Shown: positions 24,994 to 33,476 of the stretch, in pieces | How positions within the stretch are numbered: the stretch's first letter is position 1 | How the letters are laid out: the number at the start of each line of letters is the position of its first letter | Program-made: the position numbers and the translations under genes | Assembly (NCBI GenBank): GCA_026129905.1 | Contig: JAHCHE010000004.1 | Span: 124,001-188,000 of the forward strand | Reading direction: 5' to 3' | Origin: Bryobacteraceae bacterium | GTDB lineage: Bacteria; Acidobacteriota; Terriglobia; Bryobacterales; Bryobacteraceae | Length of the DNA stretch: 64,000 bases | The notes under the pieces: generated by a model | Databases searched by the model: none | Seen by the model: the letters and a program-made list of their open reading frames with translations, nothing else | Told to the model about the DNA's origin: nothing

Positions 24994-26336
24994 TTCGACG
25001 ATTTCCTTCCCAATTCGACGCCTTTCGTCGTCACGTAGTACTTGGCCAACATATTCGGATCTTCCCACGCCGGCTGCGAAGCCGGGTTTGCGAGGTAGGA
25101 AAAGAATCGTTCCGTCAGAAGCGCGAAATGAGCCTCGTGCCCGACGCGCAGGCGATCCGGAATCGTCAGCAGGAAGGCCCCATCCGTTTCGCGGAACCCG
25201 AGAGCGGGATATGTCCGCTGGAGGTCCGCCACCTTCCGCTCGAGCGCTCGCCGCACCGCCGCGGCGTCCGACGCCGCCTCCGGAACCACGTAGACCTCGG
25301 GCCGGTAATTTTCCTCCTTGCCCTGGCGCACCTCCACCCGTGAACGGCTCCCGCGGAAGATCGCGAGTTCCGTGTCGGATGTTCCGGGCGGCGGCTCGAA
25401 GTCCCAGCGGATGTCCAGTTCGACGTGAACGCCGCGCAGCGCGTACCGGACCGTGTTGTTGCAGAAGTAGTCGAGCGCGGCGCTCTGCGCGGGCAGAACC
25501 GACGGATTGGGATCGCCCGTGACGCGCTGCAATTGTTCCCGGGTGAGCGTGGTGGGCTCGCGGGCCGCATCGAGGATGCGGATGTCCCGGGCGAAGTCCA
25601 GCGCTTTATCCGGGAACAGAATCCACTGCACGAGGTCGACCAGGTGCGTCCCCACGTCGGTGAGCCCTTCACCCTGCTCGCGCGTGTCGAAGAACCATAC
25701 CGGCCGCAGGTTCGGGACCCCCGCGACCAGCTTGTAGAGGTAGTGAACGCTCGCCATCCGTACGGCGGGATCCTCCAGCGACCCTTTTTCCGGCTCGCCG
25801 AACAGTTCTCGATCGTTCACCAGTTCCCGCTGAAGCTGGCAGGTGACCTCGAACCGCTGCGTCATCGCGTCGTAGGCGACCAGGTTATTGCGCCGCGCCT
25901 TTTCGAGCACGCTGCGCAATCTTGGAAGCTGGGCCGCATCCAGGATCCACGGCTTGTCGGCCAGCACGTGCAGACCGGCGTTCACCGCGGCCTCGATCCG
26001 GTCGATCTTCAACGCGTTGCGGCCTGACAACACCACCACGTTGCCCGGCCGCTCCGCCAGCATCCGCTCGAAGAAGTCCCCGCCCGCGTAGATCTCCAGT
26101 TTCCAGGCGGTGGGCCGGTCCGCCCGGCGATTAAAGCGCGAGACGCGGTCGAGGTGGGCCAGCAGGTCCGGACCCAGCGGCGCGTAGACGAATGCCAGCG
26201 GCGAGACGCCGGGCAGCATTTCCTTTTGCAGGAGCGCCGCGTGGAAGTGTCCCGGATCCACCGTGACGATGCGGATCTCTTCCGCCCGCGCCAGCCACGC
26301 GGCGCAGAACATCAGGCCGACGCATTTGACCGTCAT
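24990..26336 (-). CDS. Exported Gfo/Idh/MocA-family oxidoreductase-like protein
   Basis: A 448-residue protein with a signal peptide (MTVKCVGLMFCAAWLARA). The Rossmann region is divergent (RIVTVDPGHFHAALLQKEML), but ERPGNVVVLSGRN, VNAGLHVLADKPWI (the EKP-like DKP motif), and the substrate-domain segment GLTDVGTHLVDLVQWILFPD identify the family. The start at 26336 is chosen since upstream codons lie in non-coding antisense sequence and it follows the previous stop by 7 bases. These proteins use NAD(P) bound tightly to oxidise or epimerise sugars and are commonly exported in Acidobacteriota and Planctomycetes. It forms an operon with the upstream paralogue and the downstream lipoprotein. Confidence 0.85.
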   Translation of the reverse strand: MTVKCVGLMFCAAWLARAEEIRIVTVDPGHFHAALLQKEMLPGVSPLAFVYAPLGPDLLAHLDRVSRFNRRADRPTAWKLEIYAGGDFFERMLAERPGNVVVLSGRNALKIDRIEAAVNAGLHVLADKPWILDAAQLPRLRSVLEKARRNNLVAYDAMTQRFEVTCQLQRELVNDRELFGEPEKGSLEDPAVRMASVHYLYKLVAGVPNLRPVWFFDTREQGEGLTDVGTHLVDLVQWILFPDKALDFARDIRILDAAREPTTLTREQLQRVTGDPNPSVLPAQSAALDYFCNNTVRYALRGVHVELDIRWDFEPPPGTSDTELAIFRGSRSRVEVRQGKEENYRPEVYVVPEAASDAAAVRRALERKVADLQRTYPALGFRETDGAFLLTIPDRLRVGHEAHFALLTERFFSYLANPASQPAWEDPNMLAKYYVTTKGVELGRKSSK

Positions 26337-26343
26337 ACGGGAC

Positions 26344-27483
26344 CTAAATCTCCACCCCGAGTTCCTTCCAGTCGACGCTCCGACCTTTGTAGATGGCTTC
26401 GCGGCCCATGATGGCCGTGAGCGCCGCGATGGCGCCCACGCGAATGTCGGCGAATGGCTGACGCCCGGCGCGGATATCCGCGACGAACTGCGCCACCGCG
26501 TCCTCGCCCTCGAGGTCGCCCTTGCCGGCCAGCAAATCCCGCGGCTCAGCTTCGCCGTACAGGTCATAGAAATGCGCGGAAGTGTGCGTCATGTACACCG
26601 TGCCGGTTTCGCCGAAGACGGTGTACCACATGCCGCTGGGCAGCGTTTTCAGATGCCGTGGATGGAAGCTGATCTGGCTGTAGTCGCAGTGCATGTCGTT
26701 TTCGTAGATGTACTGGACGCTGAAGCCGTCCATCATCACCGTGCCCGGGGGAATCGGCTCGGGAAAGTATTTCTTGCCGTGGCCGAAGGCGCTCACGGGT
26801 TTGCTGGCGGCGATCCAGTTGCACGCGTCGATGTTGTGGACGGCGTTCTCCACGATCAGGTCGCCCGAATGCTTGACGTCGGCGTACCAGGTCGTGCGCG
26901 TCTTTTCCTGCGGCGTGGTTTCCGCCTCGCGCGAGCGGCTGCGCCCGCCGTGCCGGTGCGCCTTGATGATGTAAGTCTTGCCGGCGACGCCTTCGTGGAC
27001 TTGGCGAATGGCTTCGCGGACCGCCCGGTAGTAGCGCAGTTGCTGGCCGACCTGGAGGAATGCGTTCGAGCCGCGCGCCGCGCGCAGGACCAGGGCCACC
27101 TGTTCCGGCGTGATGCCTAGCGGTTTTTCGCAATAGACGTACTTGCCCGCCCCGAGGCAGGCCGCCGCCATCTCCGCGTGCAGATCGCACGGTGTGGCGA
27201 TGAAAACGGCGTCGACCTCCTTTAGATCGACAACCCTCCGCCACTCGGTGAACGATTGCGGGGAGTGCGCGGCCGCGGCGCTGAGGGCGCGGTCCCGCGT
27301 GTCGGCGTCGATGTCGCAGACGGCGGCCACTTTTACGTTGCGCTCGGCAAGCGACAGCCGCAACAACTCGCTTCCCCGCACGCCGGCGCCGATGTAAGCG
27401 GTGCGGATCTCCTGTTCCTGCGCGGCGGCGAGGCCGGCGGCCGCGGTCCCAAGCAGAAATGTTCGTCGGTCGGTAAGAGCCAT
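26344..27483 (-). CDS. Tat-exported Gfo/Idh/MocA-family oxidoreductase
   Basis: A 379-residue protein with a twin-arginine signal (TDRRTFLLGTAAAGLAAA). The NAD-binding motif is TAYIGAGVRGSELLRL, then FIATPCDLHAEMAAACL and YVYCEKPLGITPEQV with the catalytic-site EKP. The substrate domain includes GDLIVENAVHNIDACNWI, with the conserved His. Cofactor-loaded Tat export is typical of glucose-fructose oxidoreductase relatives. The start at 27483 is the only one with a Tat signal; the much longer frame to 28767 is antisense to the MFS gene. First gene of a three-gene minus-strand operon, divergent from the transporter/aldolase operon. Confidence 0.9.
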   Translation of the reverse strand: MALTDRRTFLLGTAAAGLAAAQEQEIRTAYIGAGVRGSELLRLSLAERNVKVAAVCDIDADTRDRALSAAAAHSPQSFTEWRRVVDLKEVDAVFIATPCDLHAEMAAACLGAGKYVYCEKPLGITPEQVALVLRAARGSNAFLQVGQQLRYYRAVREAIRQVHEGVAGKTYIIKAHRHGGRSRSREAETTPQEKTRTTWYADVKHSGDLIVENAVHNIDACNWIAASKPVSAFGHGKKYFPEPIPPGTVMMDGFSVQYIYENDMHCDYSQISFHPRHLKTLPSGMWYTVFGETGTVYMTHTSAHFYDLYGEAEPRDLLAGKGDLEGEDAVAQFVADIRAGRQPFADIRVGAIAALTAIMGREAIYKGRSVDWKELGVEI

Positions 27484-27615
27484 AAGATTTCCGGAAGGTT
27501 CTACGTTCGCGTCTCCATAAAGACTATACTGCGCGCGGGCGGTGGAAGGCGGGCGCGTGGCCGGTGGACTCCGCGTTGTCGCGGCGGAAGGTTTCGCTGT
27601 AGATTGAGAGCTTCC

Positions 27616-28869
27616 ATGATCGGCGTCGCGAAGGCCACCCGCACCCGTCACAAAGTGGTGACCGCCGCCTTCTTTCTGGCGACGGTGTTGTACCTGGACC
27701 GCGCCGCACTCAGCGTGATGGCGCCGGTCATCCGTCAGGACCTCGGCTTTTCGCCCATGGCGATGGGCTGGGTGTTCAGCGCGTTCGTATGGGGCTACGC
27801 GCTGTTTCACATTCCGTTCGGCTGGCTTGGCGACATCGCCGGGCCGCGGCGCGTATTGAGCGGCATCGTCCTGCTGTGGTCCGCCTTCACGGCAGCGACG
27901 GCGGCGGCGTGGAACCTGGCGTCGATGCTGGCCATTCGGTTCCTGTTCGGCGCGGCGGAAGCGGGCGCGGCGCCGAACGTGACGCGAGCTTTCTCCCGAT
28001 GGATTCCGCCGGGGGAGCGCGCCCGCGCCCAAGGATTCTTTCTGTCGGGCATGAGCGCCGGCGGAGCGCTGGCCCCGCCGCTGACGGCGGCGCTGCTGGT
28101 GTTGTGGGGATGGCGCGTGACGTTTGTTCTGCTCGGCGGACTCGGCGTCATCTGGGCCGCCGCCTGGTACGCGTGGTTCACCGATCATCCCGCTAATCAC
28201 AAATCGGTGAACCAGGCCGAACTGACGCTGATTGCCTCCGCGCAGCCGGCGAACCGGGCGGCGTCGATTTCGTGGCGGCGCTTGCTCGGATCGGCGAATC
28301 TCCGCGCCATCCTCCTGATGTACTTCACCTACGGCTATACCGGCTACATCTATATCACCTGGTTTCCAAGCTACCTTGTCGAGGGCCGCCGCCTGTCGGT
28401 GGCCATGATGGGATTTCTGGCCGCGCTTCCCACGGGATTGGGAATGATCGCGAAGCCGCTCGGCGGGTGGTGGAGCGACTGGGCCGCGGCCAAGCATGGC
28501 CTGGCCTTTGGACGCCGCGTGGTGGGCATGGCGGGATTCGGGCTGGCCGCCCTCGCGGTGATCCCCGGCATCCTCGTCTCGAACGCGTACGCGAGCGCGC
28601 TGCTGCTGGCTGTGGCGGACGGGGGCGCGGCGCTGGCGCACGGCGTCTGCTTCGCCGTCTGCCTGGACATCGGAGCGGGCCGGGCGGGGACGGTTTCCGC
28701 CCTGATGCTGACCGCGGGCAGTCTGGGCAACGTCCTGTCGGCCCTCGCCTTCGGCGCCTCGCTCCAATACCTTGGCTCATGGACTCCGCCGTTTCTGATC
28801 GGCGTGGCGGCGAACCTGGCCGGAGCGTTGCTCTGGCTGGCAATCGATCCGAAAAAACAACTCGTATGA
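27616..28869 (+). CDS. MFS transporter, sugar-acid (ACS/ExuT-like) type
   Basis: A 417-residue polytopic protein with 12 predicted helices. Family motifs include YLDRAALSVMAPVIRQDLG in helix 1 and GWLGDIAGPRRVL (the D-x(2)-G-x-R-R signature in loop 2-3). RFLFGAAEAGAAPNVTRAFS in helix 4 is typical of anion:cation symporters for hexuronates and other organic acids. The ATG at 27616 lies downstream of a divergent promoter region shared with the Tat oxidoreductase gene. It overlaps the aldolase gene by four bases (ATGA). Likely imports a sugar acid processed by the next two enzymes. Confidence 0.87.
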   Translation: MIGVAKATRTRHKVVTAAFFLATVLYLDRAALSVMAPVIRQDLGFSPMAMGWVFSAFVWGYALFHIPFGWLGDIAGPRRVLSGIVLLWSAFTAATAAAWNLASMLAIRFLFGAAEAGAAPNVTRAFSRWIPPGERARAQGFFLSGMSAGGALAPPLTAALLVLWGWRVTFVLLGGLGVIWAAAWYAWFTDHPANHKSVNQAELTLIASAQPANRAASISWRRLLGSANLRAILLMYFTYGYTGYIYITWFPSYLVEGRRLSVAMMGFLAALPTGLGMIAKPLGGWWSDWAAAKHGLAFGRRVVGMAGFGLAALAVIPGILVSNAYASALLLAVADGGAALAHGVCFAVCLDIGAGRAGTVSALMLTAGSLGNVLSALAFGASLQYLGSWTPPFLIGVAANLAGALLWLAIDPKKQLV

Positions 28870-29783
28870 ACACGACTAGCAAGGTATTTCGTGGAATTTT
28901 CACGATTCCATCGACGCCGTTTCGGTCCGACGGCGAAATCGACGTTCCCAGCTTTCGCCGGCTGGTGGATTTTTGCGTCGATTGCGGAGCGCATGGCCTG
29001 GTATTCCCGGTGAACGCCAGCGAGTGGATCCACCTGAGCGACCAGGAGCGGTTCACGCTCTCGGAGACCCTGGTGGAACAGAACGCCGGCCGTCTGCCGG
29101 TGGCGGTCGGCGTGTCGGCGGCCACCAGGGAAAACGCGGCGCGGTTTTCGTCCCACGCCCGCGAAATCGGCGCCGACGCCGTCATCGCCATGCCGCCGCA
29201 CATACGCCGGCGCTCTCTCTCCGAGGAGGCTATCTTCGACTACTTCGCCGCCATCGCGACGGCAGCGCGCTTGCCGGTGTTCATCCAGAACTGGCCGGGG
29301 CCAGTCGGCACGGACATGCCGGTCCGCTTCCTGCTGCGGATGTGCCGTGAGATCGAGTGGGTCGACTACATCAAGGAGGAGACCGAGCCGAGCACCGTCA
29401 AGCTTACCGAGGCGCTGGCGTCCAGCGACGGGGCGGTGAAAGGCGTCTTCGGCGGCGCGGGCGGACGCTACCTGATCGAGGAATACCGCCGGGGCTCGGC
29501 CGGCAACATGCCCGGATGCCATGCCACGGACGTCGTCGTGGCGTTCTGGAACGCTTTGGAAAGCGGCGACGACGCAAGGGCGATGCACATATATAAGGAA
29601 ATGGCGCCGCTCTTTTTCTTCGAAACGCAACTGGACGGCTGCTATAAGGAAGTGCTTTACCGGCGCGGCGTCATCGAGTGCCCGCTGAAACGGAACGGAG
29701 CGATGGCGCTGGACTCGATTTCGTCGATATACCTGGACGAAATTCTGGCCGCGCTTGCGCCGCTGATGACGTGGCGCGGGTAG
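28866..29783 (+). CDS. DapA/NanA-family class I aldolase (dihydrodipicolinate synthase-like)
   Basis: A 305-residue TIM-barrel lyase. N-terminal GIFTIPSTPFRSDGEIDVPS and GLVFPVNASEWIHLSDQER are typical, with VNASEW in place of the GTTGE loop. K170 in DYIKEETEPS is the Schiff-base lysine. Residues near the usual catalytic Tyr read FIQNWPGPVG, so the proton-relay Tyr is not at its canonical position, as in some 2-keto-3-deoxy-acid or decarboxylating relatives. The ATG overlaps the transporter stop. With the dehydratase gene that follows, it suggests cleavage of a 2-keto-3-deoxy sugar acid to pyruvate and an aldehyde. Substrate inferred. Confidence 0.87.
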   Translation: MNTTSKVFRGIFTIPSTPFRSDGEIDVPSFRRLVDFCVDCGAHGLVFPVNASEWIHLSDQERFTLSETLVEQNAGRLPVAVGVSAATRENAARFSSHAREIGADAVIAMPPHIRRRSLSEEAIFDYFAAIATAARLPVFIQNWPGPVGTDMPVRFLLRMCREIEWVDYIKEETEPSTVKLTEALASSDGAVKGVFGGAGGRYLIEEYRRGSAGNMPGCHATDVVVAFWNALESGDDARAMHIYKEMAPLFFFETQLDGCYKEVLYRRGVIECPLKRNGAMALDSISSIYLDEILAALAPLMTWRG

Positions 29784-29805
29784 AGCGGCCGGGATCGGAG
29801 AACCG

Positions 29806-30936
29806 ATGCGAATCACCGGAGTGAAGACGATCGTCGTGGGCAATCCCTGGAAGAACTGGCTGTTCGTCAAGCTGGAAACCGATGAAGGCCTGACCGGGCT
29901 CGGCGAAGCGACGGGCGGCCTGGAAACCACGCCGATCGAAGCACAGGTGCGCGAGATTAGCCGATTTGTCGTCGGCGAAAACCCGCTCGAACCGGTCCGG
30001 CTCTGGCAGCGGATGTACAAGGGCGTTTTTCTGAACGTCTCCGTGGCGATGAACGCGATCGAGATCGCCTGCTGGGACATCCTCGGAAAGAGTCTTCAAA
30101 CGCCGCTGTGGAAGCTGCTCGGCGGAAAGCAGCGGCCGCGGCTTCGCGCCTATGCCAACGGCTGGTACCAGGGGCCGAGAGACCCCTCGTTCTTCGCGGA
30201 AGCGGCCGGCCGGGTGAAAGAGATGGGCTATACCGCATTGAAGTTCGATCCGTTCGGCGCGGCCTACCGCTTCCTCGATCGCGAGGCGGAGGAACTCGCG
30301 ATACACATCATCCGCGCGGTGCGCGAGGCGGTCGGAGACGGCGTCGACATCCTCATCGAAGGCCACGACCGGTTCAGCGTATCGACGGCCATCCACCTGG
30401 CGCGGCGCATGGAAGAGTTCCACCCGATGTTCTTCGAGACGCCGGTAATGTCCACCGACATCGCGGCCACGCAGCAGGTGGCGCGGTCCGTCCGGGTTCC
30501 GGTCGCCGCCGGCGAGCGATTCCGGCGGCTGGCGGAGGTCGCTCAACTGGTGGCGGACCGCTCGGTGAGCATCGTACAGCCGGAGACGCTCAACATCGGC
30601 GGAGTCTCCGGGGCAGCCAAAGCGGCGGCGATCGCGGAGGCCGCCGAGGCGTTTGTCGCGCTGCACCAGGCGCAGAGCCCGCTCTGCACCGCCGTTAACG
30701 CGCACATTCACGCAAGCATCCCGAATTTCCTCATTCAGGAGTGCTTTGACGACTTTCTGGCGCCGTGGGCGCGCGAAGTCTGCCGGGGCGTACCCGCTGT
30801 GAAGGACGGCTATCTTGATCCCTCCGACAGCCCTGGACACGGCGTGGAACTCGACGAGGCGGAGGCCGCCCGGCGACCCTACGGCAGCGCGAATTTTCTT
30901 CGGCTGTTCGAAGACGGGTGGGAACTCCGCAAATAG
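29806..30936 (+). CDS. Enolase-superfamily (mandelate racemase/muconate lactonizing type) sugar-acid dehydratase
   Basis: A 376-residue protein with the N-terminal capping domain (VKLETDEGLTGLGEATGG) and an alpha/beta barrel. Likely functional residues are the Lys in GYTALKFDPFG, the Asp in ILIEGHDRF, the Glu in MFFETPV and the Glu in VAAGERF, and the His of VALHQAQSP near the end. The pattern resembles galactonate/arabinonate-type dehydratases. It sits 23 bases after the aldolase gene. Predicted role: dehydration of an imported aldonate to a 2-keto-3-deoxy acid, the substrate of the upstream aldolase. The exact sugar cannot be told. Confidence 0.87.
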   Translation: MRITGVKTIVVGNPWKNWLFVKLETDEGLTGLGEATGGLETTPIEAQVREISRFVVGENPLEPVRLWQRMYKGVFLNVSVAMNAIEIACWDILGKSLQTPLWKLLGGKQRPRLRAYANGWYQGPRDPSFFAEAAGRVKEMGYTALKFDPFGAAYRFLDREAEELAIHIIRAVREAVGDGVDILIEGHDRFSVSTAIHLARRMEEFHPMFFETPVMSTDIAATQQVARSVRVPVAAGERFRRLAEVAQLVADRSVSIVQPETLNIGGVSGAAKAAAIAEAAEAFVALHQAQSPLCTAVNAHIHASIPNFLIQECFDDFLAPWAREVCRGVPAVKDGYLDPSDSPGHGVELDEAEAARRPYGSANFLRLFEDGWELRK

Positions 30937-31015
30937 CGGGTCGCCGGCGCACTACCAGCGGAGGATCGCGATGGTGATAAGGTAACTTCTATCGGGATCG
31001 GGCAAGCGAGCCGGG

Positions 31016-31031
31016 TCCCGCAGGAGCGGGA
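31016..31031 (+). promoter_or_regulatory. Hairpin presenting the Shine-Dalgarno sequence in its loop
   Basis: TCCCGC (31016-31021) pairs perfectly with GCGGGA (31026-31031). The loop AGGA is the probable SD, and the ATG follows immediately at 31032. The structure would place the ribosome-binding bases in an exposed loop directly abutting the start codon, which could tune initiation. Confidence 0.4.
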
Positions 31032-32258
31032 ATGAAACGGGAAACACGGGAAACACGGCGAAACTTCGTCAAAATCGGTTGCGCCATACCCGGGCTGGCA
31101 AGCGCGGCGGCCGCGAGCGGCTCGTCCAGCCTCCGGGAAGCGGCGCCGATCTATCGGAAGCTGGGCGTCAAGACCTACATCAACGCCTACGGCACGCTCA
31201 CCACGCTGAGCGGGACGCTGATGCCTCCGGAGGTCACCCGCGCGATGGAAGAAGCCTCGCGTAACTTCGTCGAAATCCACGACCTCCAGGACAAAGTGGG
31301 CCGGCGCCTGGCGGAATTGACGGGAGCCGAAGCGGCGTTCGTGACGGCCGGCGCTTCGGCGGCGCTGTGCCTGGGCGCCTGCGCGGTCACGGCCGGCGAC
31401 GACCCCGCGAAGATGAAGCAACTGCCCGACCTCACCGGCATGAAGAGCGAGATGGTGATTCAGAAGGCGCACCGGAACTCGTACGACCACGCCTTTCGCA
31501 TGGTGGGGATCACGCTGATCGAGGCGGAAACCGCGGACGAAGTCCGTCAAGCCATCAACGCCAAGACGGCCGCGCTGGCCATGGTGCTGAGTCATAACAG
31601 CCTCGGGCACAAGGTCGAATTGGACCAGATGATCGAGATCGCGCACGGCGCGGGCGTACCGCTGATTCTCGACGCGGCCGCCGAGATTCCTCCGGTCGAG
31701 AACCTGAGCAAGTTCGTGAAGATGGGCGCGGACCTGGTGGCGTTCAGCGGCGGCAAGAATCTCCGCGGGCCCCAATGCAGCGGGCTTCTGCTGGGGCGCA
31801 AGGAACTGGTCCGGAAAGCGTATGCGAACAGCTCGCCGAGCAACTACTTCCCGCGGATCGCCAAGGTCGGCAAAGAGGAGATCGTCGGCCTGCTGGCCGC
31901 GGTGGAACTGGCCTTGCGGACGGACTGGGACGCGCGATTTCGCGAATACCACGCGATGCTCGACCGCGTGGCGGAGCGCGTCAAGGACGTTCCGACGGTG
32001 TTCACCGAACTTGCGCCGAACGACGACTTCAGCCACTCGCCGCGACTCTCCATTCAGTGGGACGAAGCGCGGCTTGGTGTGACGCTCGCGGAAATGATGC
32101 GCCAGCTTCGCGAGGGCGAACCGGCGATCATCGCCACCGATCTCACCCGCTATCGCCCGCATTGGAAAGGGCTCGGGATCTTCCCCTACAACCTGATGGC
32201 GGGCGAGGAAATCGTCGTCGCGGACCGCGTGAGGCAGATCCTGCTCGCAAAGTCGTAG
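31032..32258 (+). CDS. Tat-exported SelA-like PLP-dependent enzyme
   Basis: A 408-residue fold-type I PLP protein related to SelA and D-glucosaminate-6-phosphate ammonia-lyase-type proteins. It opens with a Tat-like signal (TRRNFVKIGCAIPGLASAAA). Core motifs are KTYINAYGTLTTLSGTLMP, FVTAGASAALCLGACA and LILDAAAEIPP (Asp holding the pyridine nitrogen). Then comes LVAFSGGKNLRGPQCSGLL with the Schiff-base Lys. Real SelA is cytoplasmic, so an exported version is a different enzyme, likely a deaminase or lyase acting on an amino-sugar acid. It follows the dehydratase gene by 95 bases. Function inferred only from family and neighbours. Confidence 0.82.
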   Translation: MKRETRETRRNFVKIGCAIPGLASAAAASGSSSLREAAPIYRKLGVKTYINAYGTLTTLSGTLMPPEVTRAMEEASRNFVEIHDLQDKVGRRLAELTGAEAAFVTAGASAALCLGACAVTAGDDPAKMKQLPDLTGMKSEMVIQKAHRNSYDHAFRMVGITLIEAETADEVRQAINAKTAALAMVLSHNSLGHKVELDQMIEIAHGAGVPLILDAAAEIPPVENLSKFVKMGADLVAFSGGKNLRGPQCSGLLLGRKELVRKAYANSSPSNYFPRIAKVGKEEIVGLLAAVELALRTDWDARFREYHAMLDRVAERVKDVPTVFTELAPNDDFSHSPRLSIQWDEARLGVTLAEMMRQLREGEPAIIATDLTRYRPHWKGLGIFPYNLMAGEEIVVADRVRQILLAKS

Positions 32259-32273
32259 CGCCGGGGCGCGGGG

Positions 32274-33311
32274 TCAGCGAATGGCGACGATCAGGTCGCC
32301 GGGCGACGCGGGGCGCGCGATCTTGACGAACCCCGCCGATTCCAGCCACGAGCGGTACTCCTGTTCCGAGTACGTCGAGCCGCCGCGCGTGTTCACCAGC
32401 ATGTGCACGGCGAACATCGCCGCCGGCCTCGGCGCGGTCTTGCCGGGTTCCAGGATGAAATCGCGGATGACGAGGCGGCCGCCGGGCGCGAGCGCGCGGT
32501 GACAGCGGCGGAACAGGTCCTGGTTCTCCTCGGGGCTCAGCATGTGGCAGATGGCCGACAGCAGCGCCAGGTCATAGTCGCGGCCGAAGTCGTCCTTGGT
32601 CAGGTCGCCCACGCGCGTCGTCACGCGGCTGGAAAGACCGGCTTCATCGATGTGTTTTTGCGCGATCGGCGCGACGGCGGCCAGGTCGAGCACTTCGGCG
32701 CGCAGATCCGGCTTGGCTTGCGCGAACGCGATCGAGTAGGCGCCGGAGCCGCCGCCGATGTCGATCATGCGGCGAACGCCGGTCACTCCGACGTCGCGCA
32801 CGAGAGCCGCCGCGTTGGTCGCGGCGTTGCGGTGCATAGCGGCGATAAAGGCCCCGGTCCACTGCGGGTCCTGAGCCTCGACGCCGGGCGGCGCCGCGGC
32901 CGTGCCGGCCCGGATCGACTCCGTCAGCGCGCTCCAGCCGGTCCACATGTGGACGGTGTGCATCAGCGCCGGCCGCGCGTATTCGGGAGAGCCGGACACC
33001 AGCCGCCGCGCGATGTCCGGCGTGTTACGGAAGACGCCTTCCTGTTTCGACAGCGCGCCGACGGCGGCCAGGGCGTTGAGAAATGTCTCCGTGGCGCGGG
33101 GATTCGTCTTCAGCTTCGCGGCCACCTGCGCCGCGGAAGCGCCGTCCCCAACGGCTGTGAAAATATCGAGTTCAACGGCGGTAAGCAGCAACCGGCTTTC
33201 CTGGAACGAGCCCATGATGCGCGTGAACTCGGAATAGGACATCGGATTCCCCGCGGCGCCGGCGAAGCCGCAGGCGAGCAGCGCGAACGCCGCAGCAATG
33301 GATGGACGCAT
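32274..33311 (-). CDS. SAM-dependent O-methyltransferase-like protein with an apparent signal peptide
   Basis: A 345-residue protein with an N-terminal dimerisation/winged-helix domain (SRLLLTAVELDIFTAVGDGA; FLNALAAVGALSKQEGVFRN) and a class I methyltransferase domain with motif I RMIDIGGGSGAYSIAFA. It matches plant-type/hydroxyneurosporene O-methyltransferases. Before this lies MRPSIAAAFALLACGFAGAA, which reads as a signal peptide. The ATG at 33311 has a strong SD (AAGGAGG with 9-base spacing). A second possible ATG at 33242 would give a normal cytoplasmic enzyme. SAM is not available in the periplasm, so either the internal start is used or the protein has an unusual role. Confidence 0.8.
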   Translation of the reverse strand: MRPSIAAAFALLACGFAGAAGNPMSYSEFTRIMGSFQESRLLLTAVELDIFTAVGDGASAAQVAAKLKTNPRATETFLNALAAVGALSKQEGVFRNTPDIARRLVSGSPEYARPALMHTVHMWTGWSALTESIRAGTAAAPPGVEAQDPQWTGAFIAAMHRNAATNAAALVRDVGVTGVRRMIDIGGGSGAYSIAFAQAKPDLRAEVLDLAAVAPIAQKHIDEAGLSSRVTTRVGDLTKDDFGRDYDLALLSAICHMLSPEENQDLFRRCHRALAPGGRLVIRDFILEPGKTAPRPAAMFAVHMLVNTRGGSTYSEQEYRSWLESAGFVKIARPASPGDLIVAIR

Positions 33312-33394
33312 GACTGACTGCCTCCTTCGGCCACCATCTTATGCCGATTGTTCCAAGCTACGGTTGTGGCGCAGATTGGCCGAAGGCAACCTGC

Positions 33395-33415
33395 GGGCCG
33401 ATCGGCGATCGGCCC
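33395..33415 (-). terminator. Perfect 9-bp stem hairpin, candidate terminator
   Basis: GGGCCGATC (33395-33403) is followed by GGC and its exact complement GATCGGCCC (33407-33415). It lies in the 165-bp gap downstream of the DUF1566 gene and upstream of the methyltransferase gene on the same strand. It has no T-run, so rho-independent function is uncertain. Confidence 0.4.
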
Positions 33416-33476
33416 GGCGGCGGCATGGTTATTTTCCGACCGACGCTTAGCGCGCACCCGATCGCCGCCGGTCGCC

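Noticed and set aside
26344-28767. 807-residue version of the Tat oxidoreductase gene
   Set aside because: The first ~428 residues are antisense to the MFS transporter; the Tat signal at 27483 marks the true start.
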